A stretch of 64,000 nt of DNA, from assembly GCA_002633005.1 (NCBI GenBank), contig NMRA01000378.1, positions 227,196 through 291,195 of the forward strand. The letters run 5' to 3'. Positions 23,081-31,680 of the stretch are shown here, in pieces; within the stretch, counting starts at the first letter, position 1, and every line of letters starts with the position of its first letter. A program made the translations under genes and the position numbers. A model generated the notes under the pieces. It searched no databases and was not told the DNA's origin. It saw only the letters and a list, made by a program, of their open reading frames with translations. This DNA comes from Phoronis australis. Lineage: Eukaryota; Phoronida; Phoronidae.

Positions 23081-23131
23081 CCTTTCTCTCTCAGCATCAA
23101 CCACAGCAGAACCCTCAACTCCGAAATATTG

Positions 23132-23625
23132 TACAAGGATCAATCCCTGGTCAAACACAATAGCTTTGTTCGTGAAAAAATGGCACAAAGAGCAGGCTTC
23201 CGTGGTAAGAAAACCAACTACAGCGTAAGGCGAACCATGTGCACAAAACTCCTTCATGCAGGCATAGCACCTATCACAATCATGTAGCTCAGTAGATACA
23301 AAATAGTAAGTTTGAAAAACTATGTATCAGCTGCAACGACACAGTAGAGCAAGGTCCAACATTCCGCAAACTAAGACCCCATCAACTACAAGTGAAAAAA
23401 TCACTGTCAAAGCCAACAAAGCCAAACGGTCAGTGGTCATGACACTAGCACCCGATACTATCGGCGACAGTATTACACGAGCAGCAACAACGACCGTCCC
23501 AGCAACATTTGAACCTATCCAGACTACAGAATCCATAGAAATGCAACAACGCACTTGAAACAATGCTACAAGGGACATATTTGCCGGAGCTGTCATCACC
23601 TGTGGCACTTTTGACAACTTAGTGT
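23132..23625 (+). pseudogene. Relic of a Crypton-type tyrosine recombinase (DUF3504-like C-terminal catalytic part)
   Basis: In the frame starting at 23132 the reading KKTNYSVRRTM, then LLHAGIAPITIM-stop-LS, then SLKNYVSAATTQ matches the conserved core of Crypton recombinases and their domesticated relatives (KIAA1958, QRICH1 and ZMYM families): N-H-S-x-R-K-T, then I-x-Q-L-S-G-H, then Y-S. The catalytic Arg of SVRRT is retained. Two TAG codons (23285 and 23345) sit where CAG is expected, and a frameshift lies near 23140, where RINPW is read in another frame. A later segment near 23560-23620 (FAGAVITCGTF) resembles the C-terminal tail of these proteins. This is a dead element or a dead domesticated copy, assigned by motif recall only. 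Confidence 0.65.
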
Positions 23626-23839
23626 AAACAGACTACGCGTAGGCTGCGGCGCTCAGGTCCATGACCAAGTTTTAAGAATGAGTGCAGCTAAATGTACCAC
23701 ATGAGGATTTCACAATGTTATAAGTATTCTTGTTGTTACTTGTATGTTGCTCTGACGTCAAGTTTTACTTGCTTTTTTTTTGTTCGCACTCTACATGTCG
23801 CATTTTTCGTCCGAGTCTCGCGAAAAATACACACAACAT

Positions 23840-24720
23840 GTGGACCCGGAAGTCCTGGAAACAACTTGTTTTTCGTCATGATCGAATTCAAAATGGCTGT
23901 CACGACGGCTATTTTGTGTTCAAATTCAGATTCAAAGAATCGTAAAGACAGCATTTTTTCACATACAGGGCTGAAAATCGGCACAGTTATTGTACTGGAC
24001 GGTTACTAAAGATGTGTCTGAAATTACTACCTTTCGGTCAAAGATAAGGAACATATTGGCCATTGCGCAGGCGCACTTTGATTTCGGGACGAAAACTTTT
24101 ATCCTTTAGTGGGCGCATTAATGGATCAACTGCTTCGAAATTTTTAGAGTATTACTTTCTTGTAAATAGCAATTATAGAGTGCTGCTCAACCGGAAGTTG
24201 TTTTCAAAATGGCGGGTCTGACGCATTTTCATCTATTTTCAATCGTGCTGGTGTGCCAGTTTGAAGGAGAAGGGGATATGACATGTTTTTTGCATGTTGA
24301 TTACCTAAGGCATACTCTTTCAAACGAACTCTAACAGTTTTTTTCTCAGACTTACCATTTTGAGTTATTCGACATTAAATTTCAAACAAAAATCAAAATT
24401 TAAGTTCTTGAACATTTTGTGGAATTTTAGGAAGCTATTTTCTTATATAGAGTTTTGAACGGGCGCTTTCAAAATATATTTGATTTTTTGCTAAGACGTC
24501 TTCAATGGATTCAAGATGGCGGACGTGACTTGTTTTCGAATTCAGATTTATATGCTCATAGAGGCCACAATTTGTGACGTAGACAATTGAAAATCGGCAC
24601 AGTTATTGTTGCTGACGTTCACTACAAATGTACAAGAAATCGTTTACTTGAAGTTAAAAATAGGGGAAAAACTCGCCATTGCGTATGCGCACCTCAATTG
24701 TGGGAAATATGTTTTCCCTT
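23840..24720. repeat. ~310-bp tandem repeat, three diverged units with ETS and YY1-like motifs
   Basis: AAAATGGC/AAGATGGCGG words occur at 23889, 24205 and 24512 (316 and 307 bp apart). CCGGAAGT lies ahead of the first two (23846 and 24191). GAAAATCGGCACAGTTATTGT occurs at about 23972 and 24589, two periods apart, and CCATTGCG-A-GCGCAC also recurs. AAGATGGCGG is the YY1 core and ACCGGAAGT the ETS/GABP core, but occupancy is inference. Confidence 0.65.
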
Positions 24721-24757
24721 CAGAGGGCACATTGTAAAACCAATTGCTTTGAATTTT

Positions 24758-25062
24758 TGCTCTGCGCGTGTGAGCGCAGAGTACTGTTGTTCCTGGGTTT
24801 TCTTCAATTTTATTCTTATTCTTATTCTTATTCTTATTACTCTGCGCGTGTAAGCGCAGAGTACTGTTGTTCCTGTGTTTTCTTCAATTTTATTCTTATT
24901 CTTATTACTCTGCGCGTGTAAGCGCAGAGTACTGTTGTTCCTGGGTTTTCTTCAATTTTATTCTTCTTATTACTCTGCGCGTGTAAGCGCAGAGTACTGT
25001 TGTTCCTGGGTTTTCTTCAATTTTATTCTTAGTCTTATTCTTATTCTTCTTATTCTTCTTCC
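24758..25062. repeat. Four perfect short hairpins in ~66-80 bp tandem units plus (TTATTC)n tract
   Basis: Each unit has the arm CTCTGCGC, a 6-nt loop (GTGTAA, or GTGTGA in the first), and the complementary arm GCGCAGAG, at 24760-24781, 24838-24863, 24906-24931 and 24971-24996. In the last three, the stem extends to 10 bp (TACTCTGCGC). Between hairpins lies TACTGTTGTTCCTGGGTTTT and a TTATTC microsatellite of variable length. An open frame through the array simply repeats the same peptide and is not taken as a gene. Confidence 0.9.
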
Positions 25063-25410
25063 GACCAACTTTGAGGCTTAATAACTCCAAATTGGGTGCA
25101 GGTACGGTCTTTAAATTCAGCATATGACTTTTGACAGTATATAAATTTTGATTGGTTATATAACCATTTTCCATATTGCACCGGAAGAGGTCGTTTGGTG
25201 CAAAGGTCATATAATTTTAAATATGCTACTCCTCCTTCAGTGTAAGATACTTCACGTTTGTTTGCTCCGGGTGGCTCATGGTCACGTGTATATTCATGAC
25301 TGAATGGACTGAATGTAATTTGCATATGACCTGGCCCTCTTTTCAGTATAAGTGTTGTGCGCTGACTCGATTTACTCACATTGTGGCAGTGCATATTTGG
25401 CGTCAGTGAG
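25063..25410. other. Tail of the hairpin-repeat element; otherwise nothing recognised
   Basis: It begins with CTTCTTCCGACCAACTTTGAG after the microsatellite. Elements with a TTCTTATTC tract followed by CTTCCGACC and a mid-length tail occur in several invertebrate genomes (general recollection only). It ends at the 41-N gap. Confidence 0.35.
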
Positions 25411-25451
25411 NNNNNNNNNNNNNNNNNNNNNNNNNNNNNNNNNNNNNNNNN
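25411..25451. other. Assembly gap (41 N)
   Basis: The only multi-base run of N in the window. Confidence 1.
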
Positions 25452-26320
25452 GAGAGCCAGGGAGCGGCAGTATTGAGGTATTTTTCATGGTGTTTTCGTA
25501 TTTGGTATTTCCGAATTTGCATTTTGTCTGTATCTGTGAGGTTTGCTATGCTTTTTGTTTTTTATTTTTAGAACTGAAACAGAGAAGAACTGTGAAAATG
25601 TCAATGAGAAATGTTTCACGTCTCTCAATAAAGCTCTTTAAAAAGATGTAATTCCTCTTGACTTGCCAAGCACTCATAATTAACACATACCACGACTCTA
25701 GATACAATTTAGTCAGCAAAACGTGAACAAATCGATGAAAATCTGTCGCGTTTGCTCGAGTTTCTCTCAGTTACCGGGTGCCATTTTGAGGAAGTTACGT
25801 GAAATTACGCGTGTTAACGAATAAAAAGTCTAAGAGACACACATCTTACAAGTTTCACCCGATACCTTCTCATGCTATTTTACAAGTGTCACGCGCTAGC
25901 GTCACGCGCTTCTCGCGCTAACCTTTGCCTAACTCACGTGATTCATGCAGTTGACATGCTTTATGGTTATCGCGCACGCGGTGATAAAATCAACGGCAAC
26001 CAAAAAAGTGATGTAATTCTTCGCCAAAGTCAACTTAATTCTCACAACTAAGCTTAAGATATGTATAGAAGTAGAAAGGACCAATGATCGATGAAAGTAA
26101 GCGTTTTTTAAATGATAGTTTTAAGTGTAGAATGTATTTTTGACGAGGTGAAAACTCGAAATCGGTAATCCAAATCCGGTCACGACCCGTTTAAAATACA
26201 CTGAAGTAACGAAATGAGTACAGAAAGCGAATGGAAGTATTGTAGCCCCTATATGGCCAACCCGGCGAGGGGCTACGTGTTGCCTACTAGATGGCTCCGC
26301 GTTGGTTTGAATGCCGCTAA
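25452..26320. other. Intergenic, nothing recognised
   Basis: An AATAAAGC word near 25628 follows a TCTCAATAAAGCTCTTTAAA context that resembles the 3' end of a transcript or LTR, but no partner LTR was found. A second THAP exon should lie in this direction (minus strand), and none was recognised. Confidence 0.35.
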
Positions 26321-26483
26321 ATCTCCCCTTACTCCCAGCTCTCCTAATGTTGTCTATCCATTTTTCACGAAGTTCTTGGTTTGCAGGGAACACATAAAAA
26401 CTCGGATTTTTATCTCTCTTGTTGTTTTTGAAGCAGCCAGGAACACAACAAGTGTATCCGCCGTAAGTTTTCTTCGCGCTCAT
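26321..26483 (-). CDS. THAP zinc-finger exon (N-terminal part of a THAP domain)
   Basis: Starting at the ATG at 26483, the exon reads MSAKKTYGG, then CCVPGC with the first Cys pair, then NPSFYVFP, then ELREKWIDNIRR. This is the N-terminal half of a THAP domain (C-x2-4-C, the F-P pair and the invariant Trp), a DNA-binding fold shared by THAP transcription factors and P-element-type transposases. A good donor (A|GTAAGG) follows GCTGGGA, so the exon should end close to 26321. The second half, with the C-x2-H pair, must be in another exon, not found here. The reading frame continues past the donor without THAP features. It could be a real gene, a transposase exon, or a stranded fragment. Confidence 0.65.
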
Positions 26484-28227
26484 ACCGCGTATTATTCTGG
26501 ATACTATGGCCGCCTTCGGAATCCTGACCACAGCACCCACAATGCACCATTTTAAACTAATTTCAATATGGCGTCATTGCAAATCCGCTATTAGGGCCTA
26601 CAAAACCTTAACACACACATATGTGGTTAGCTTAACAGTAGCAAAGATACCACGGCTTAGTTTGGTAGTATCAAGACACGATTAACTTTAAACAGTTTTA
26701 TAATCAGATGGTTCGTGTCCATGGTAGGCGGGACGTTGTCTGGACATTTTCGGGGGGAGGGGGGCAGACCGTGCCATCGATGTCAAGACTCAGCAACTAA
26801 AGCATCGTCAGGCAAAGTGTTTCTTGATTCTTGGCGGAAGCCTAAATCGTAGAATTACCGGCTGGCGGTCTGGGGACCCATGACCGAAGATGGGCTGGCC
26901 GTCGGCTGAGCGATAAGCGGTTGATGCGCAACCGACAGTCTGCTCGTTATTGTCGTGGGAGAAACGTCGAACATCTCTAAATGCCTTAATCACATATCAG
27001 ATGATGCGCAGCCTATATCCCGTCAACTGAATTATGTCAATCTGTACAGTATAGCCTTTAGTGCCCGGTTGCATGAAACAGCCCCAAAGTTCCCTAAATC
27101 TTTTGCCCATTTGTGTCGTTCTTTACTCACAGATGTAATATTTTTCATTAATTTTATGTTTATTATGAGCTCTTCTCTGACTAATGACATTTCTAATAAC
27201 ATAACTAAAAACTGAACCCTGAATTCAATGAAAATGAATAGGGGGCTCAGTCCTTAAGTTAATGAGGTTGCATGAAAAAATCCCTATTTATTTTCGATAA
27301 TATTGAGAATTCAACGTCAAGATAACTCTCGGTTTGTATAAAAACCGAAAGTTGAGTTAGTAATGAAACTAAAACAGCATAAGAAAGACAATCGGTGTTT
27401 CCACAAATATGCAGAAGATTTAGAAGACTTAGTTGACTCTATTAGGTACTGTTTCATGCAACTTGTCATTGGAACCCAACCTCTGTGTTTCAGTAATACA
27501 TATCACGTATTCAGATTGCCACTGACATTTATAAGATCACTAGAACATTCTATACTGTATGCGAATGTTTCATTTGGAAAATTGTAGAGGCGAGTGAGCA
27601 AAGGAAGGTGTAAACCAGTGCAGCGCATCGTATGCTTTTCGTATTTAGGCACTTGCGAATATATCTGAATTAACTACGCAAAGCAATTTTCTACTCAAGT
27701 GTTTCACTATACATGTACGCATGCCTTATGCTTCTCTATAGGTGCAGGTTGACATCTCTTGTGTAGGCGCACGTGTTTTGTATCCTTTTGAATACTTTTA
27801 ATTCGACGAATGGGTCTAAATAATGTTCGCAAACATATGGTAAAATACATGGGACGCATAGGCTTACACGACAAATGCTCAAGATTTGTACAAGGAAACC
27901 AAAAAAGAGAAAAAAACTCTTGCTGACACCACGGTTATTGTCTCAGCTCCACAGCATGGTCCACTAAATATCCGAACTGACTCACGCAATTGTCGACAAT
28001 AAAGTACCGGGGTTAAATTATGCACAGTTGAACAGGCTGACAGAGACATTTTTGAAAATTTGAACAGGTTTGTGTAAAAGAAATTTTGGTGACGAATTCA
28101 GGGAAGATGTCTCATCAAATTTTCATATGAGAACTGAAATCAAAAAAACGATTAGGATGTATTTTATTTGTATCGCAAAAATAAATTTGTAATCACACAA
28201 TCCTCAATTTCTGAATAGAAATTTTAA
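26484..28227. other. Intergenic, nothing recognised
   Basis: It contains an imperfect hairpin at about 27322-27358 (arms ACTCTCGGTTT and AAACCGAAAGTTGAGT). No coding exon could be supported. Confidence 0.4.
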
Positions 28228-28296
28228 TTTCAAAATTTGACTGAGACTGTTGCATTTAAAAATGGCTGATGCAACAGTCTCAGTCAAATTTTGAAA
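28228..28296. repeat. Perfect 28-bp stem, 13-nt loop hairpin (pre-miRNA-sized)
   Basis: 28228-28255 and 28269-28296 are exact reverse complements; the arm contains TTGACTGAGACTGTTGCAT. The loop is 28256-28268. Total length is 69 nt and pairing stops sharply outside. A miRNA precursor normally has mismatches and bulges, so a perfect stem suits a young foldback, an siRNA source, or a sequencing/assembly foldback artefact equally well. Confidence 0.9.
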
Positions 28297-29194
28297 GCAA
28301 ACTGATATATAACATTATAAACAACCTAATCATATAAGCTAATCAAAATGAAACGATTCAGGTTTGTCCTTATCATAACGCACACTGTGTTGCAATAATT
28401 TCGTATTACACTTGCAGCCGCTAAACCTTCGACGTCTTTCGTGCAATATTTCCTCGTCGTCAGACAAATCAGTGTCGAGTGCTGTAGTCTGTAGATAGTG
28501 CGCGCGACAGGTTTGCAACGTCCCAACGCATTTCGGAAATAAATTCAGGTGTTTTTGTATCTAATCAAGAAACATCCAGTTCATTAGGATTGTTCCTAAA
28601 ACTTACGCAATTCACTGGTCATGACACACTTTTCGCAATATTTAGGTTGGCGGAACAACACAGCTGAGGCCCTTCAGAACAAAGCTAACAAATTTGTTAA
28701 CTGAAGTTCACGGACTCTCAGTAGCACTCACAAAACACGACGTGACTCTCCTGGAAAGAAATATGTGGGTGATCCGTCGGTAGAGCTAGGGCCGATTGTT
28801 TAATTTTTCGGTTTCGTGAACTTACGTATAGTATTGTTTACGCATATGTGAACGTTCGTCAAGAAAACACACATATCGGATCCACACCGTTTAAGGTTTA
28901 AAAGTAATGAACCAATTGCGCGTTATTACATGACTATCATTGTGCACACCACTGTGACTTTCAGTTTACAAGGAAAAGATATTGGATAACGAGGTTTTCA
29001 AAGCCGGCCCCAAAAATTGTTTAAAATTTAGGAGAAATATAATTTTATCTGATCATCGGTGTGGAATGAAACTTCAACACCCGTAGTCACAGTCTTGCGC
29101 TATCCTCATGGAACATTTCTTTGTTTAGAACATTACCATTAACTTTATTACTACATACACGTTCTCATACATGTATTTTGACCCTTACACTTGT
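28297..29194. other. Intergenic, nothing recognised
   Basis: No coding exon, RNA gene or repeat recognised. Confidence 0.4.
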
Positions 29195-29367
29195 CAGGGG
29201 CGGATCCAGCATTTTTTAGTTAAGTGAGGGTCAGGGCAGAGTATTAGCCAGGATTTTTAGGTCAGGCATTCGTGCACTCAAACTACCAAATGTAACCTAG
29301 GAGAATTTTTGAGAGGAGTGGGCTTGGCCCCCTTTCCCCGTCCCCCTCCCCCTTAAATCCACCACTG
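29195..29367. mobile_element. hAT-like MITE, copy 3, reverse orientation (TSD CTTGT)
   Basis: It starts CAGGGGCGGATCCAGC and ends TTAAATCCACCACTG, with exact CTTGT duplications at 29190-29194 and 29368-29372. The interior is the reverse complement of the copies at 6042 and 22564 (AGGGCAGAGTATTAGCCAGG, then CCTAGGAGAATTTT), so it inserted in the opposite direction. Confidence 0.8.
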
Positions 29368-31247
29368 CTTGTTTCCTCGGAATAATGCGTTTGTCTAAAG
29401 GAAATTATTGTGTTCAAATGTTTGGCACGTGAGCTTTAACTTCACTTATCGGTGCAGGTGAGGCACCTATTTTTTCTTAAACGACATGTTTTGATTTGTC
29501 GGTTTTATCAATTGCTAGTGCTTATCGTTTGACCGAAAACAACTGAACATCTGTTTTTCTCGGATGAGCGCAATAACCATCAAGGAGCATGGATCTAACT
29601 TCCCGCCCAGGGGGCAAGCGGTACTAGCGCAGTTGCTATTATTCAGTAATACTTTCAAAAAATCATAATTTGGTTTGCGTCCATATCCCTACAGTCTGGG
29701 AAGGATAGGAGCGAATACCCGTCGTCAAAGCTTGGCTATTTTTAACTTTTCTTAAAGGCACAGTGATTGTTGTTTTAACAACTTGCCGAAGCACATGCTG
29801 CTCCATTGGGAAGGGAAAATGTTAAGAAATGCAATCCAGGACAAATTGAGCATCAATCTTTGCATATAAGCATACCCCCTTATTATTTATTACCGGGCGG
29901 GGGTGGGCTCGCAGGCTCGAACGAACCCTCCCCCCATTTTGCTAAGTGGGCAAAAAGGTCCGCCTTAGGGGAACGAAAACTCTGAAATAGGTAGAAAACG
30001 AGACAAAAGTCCACTAAAAAGGCAGGAACAGCCAAAATTCGACAAATGCACTGTTTACAGCTCTGAACGTACCCCGTGAAAAGGTCCATACTCTCCAAAA
30101 TTTAGACCCGCATTTTTAGGCTGGGTGCGCGCATGATGTCCATGGACGAACACTCAAGATTTTGTTGCGGCATGTTATGGAGTTGCATCAGTAAACACAG
30201 CAATATCTAAATTTGAAGAGAACACCGTGAATAAAAGGCAAAACAATCTAAGTAGATTTTTTTGCCTTGAAGTCAAGATCCACCGCGCCAGAATTTAACT
30301 GATTTCTTAGTTTATCTTATTACCAATCGGGGTATCAACAATGTTTCTAAAAACAAGCTCCACAACTTATACTTCACCACTGCACGCTGATTTGTGGAAT
30401 TTTAAAAAGCGATCAATTTAACAAGAACTGCCTCGGCAACTTTTGGATTGCTATAGAGGGTCGTCTAATTGAAATGAGGTTGAGCATTTTCCGAACAAAC
30501 TGACGAACGAAAAAAACAAGGACATTTTGCTATTCAAGGGTTTCATATATAGACGCATGCCTAATGATTTGCTTATACATAAGGCACTTGTAGACTGCAT
30601 TTGCACATGTATGTGTACTTAACTTATTGCGTAATTTTGTATTTTTGACTACTCATTACTGACGTAAATGTTTGCAGATGCCGTAATACAAGAACAGATA
30701 TCACAGTCCCATTGGCGTACAGGTTATACGCACACAATTTACGTGTAACAACCAATTAAACTTAAAGTGATTCCACGCAACCAAAAACAGGGCACGTTAC
30801 TACAGTTCCGCCATTTTAGCAGTTTCGACAGGTCGTGCATAGTCAAACCTTAAAAGAAAATATCATCAAACGGTAACGAACAAATAATGTAAACATGGAA
30901 TTACACACAATAGATAATGAAAATCATGCTACACACTAGTTACTGTAATGTTTCAGCTTGATAAAAGGATTTATGTTACACCCGTTAGCTTATCACTGAA
31001 TACTTAAATTGCAATAAAGGCAGGTGCCATTTATAGTTCATGCTAATTAATACGAAGGAAAATGTAGAACAAAAACATTTTGCCAGCAACCTAACACATC
31101 TCTATTGTACATCTATGTGAATATTAAAGAAATACATTAAAGCTCCGCAAAAATCGGCAATATTGAAGAGCCGGAGAAATTATAAGACACATAACTTTTG
31201 TTGCCCACAGAAACTGGTGACCTTGACACCAACCTACATGTATATAC
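29368..31247. other. Intergenic, nothing recognised
   Basis: A tRNA A-box-like word (TAGCGCAGTTG near 29628) has no matching B box. No gene recognised. Confidence 0.4.
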
Positions 31248-31248
31248 N

Positions 31249-31324
31249 CCTATATTAATATAGGGGGCCCCGCTCTCCGGCCTCCCTTCAGCGAGGCCAC
31301 CTATATTAATATAGGGGGCCTCGC
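31249..31324. repeat. Two copies of a 16-bp perfect palindrome within a 51-bp repeat
   Basis: CCTATATTAATATAGG occurs at 31249-31264 and 31300-31315, each followed by GGGCC. The second copy sits in a larger palindrome, 31291-31324, with outer arms GCGAGGCC and GGCCTCGC. The first copy has lost its left arm at the N at 31248. The N may be there because the palindrome is hard to read. Confidence 0.85.
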
Positions 31325-31404
31325 TTTTGAGGTCCAAAATTCAATTTTTTGCCTATGTCATTTTAATAAGAATAAGTCATTTTAAATAATAAGCTGTTTT
31401 TGGA

Positions 31405-31680
31405 ATTCCTGTAAATGAACGAATTTGTCGTGTTTGTAAAAGCGGAATTGAAGATGAAGTTCATTTCAATTTTGATTGTGAAAAATATACTCACATTCGA
31501 CCATACTTTATACGGCATTCTGCCCTCTGAAGTGGTCATATTTGAGCTTGTGCATTATTTTATAATTTAGTTATTATTAGGTGACTGAGTAAGCCCATAG
31601 AGGCTGGGGGGTTTGGTGAATGTTCAGTCTTTGATATTGTATTTACTGGCACCCTTATGTCACTATAATAAATATAAAAT
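31405..31680 (+). pseudogene. 3' end of a non-LTR retrotransposon (Cys/His knuckle, stop, 3' UTR)
   Basis: The frame from 31405 reads ERICRVCKSGIEDEVHFNFD, then CEKYTHIRPYF, ending at TGA 31528-31530. C-x2-C with IEDE-HF---C is the zinc-knuckle tail found after the RT in many APE-type elements. The 3' UTR runs to an AATAAATATAAA end near 31678. The element is truncated at its 5' side beside the palindrome repeat. It may belong to the family at 1868-5295, whose own tail is damaged. Confidence 0.7.

Noticed and set aside
24587-25081. Open frames repeating an SAEYCCSWVFFNFIL-like peptide
   Set aside because: They are products of the hairpin/TTATTC tandem repeat, present in several frames and both strands. 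No independent coding evidence.
25452-25660. 3' LTR or gene end based on TCTCAATAAAGCTC
   Set aside because: No second LTR, primer-binding site or coding region was found, and a single AATAAA word is expected by chance in AT-rich DNA.
26484-26540. Longer start for the THAP exon at 26540
   Set aside because: That codon is GTG. The ATG at 26483 gives the usual short lead before the first THAP Cys pair.
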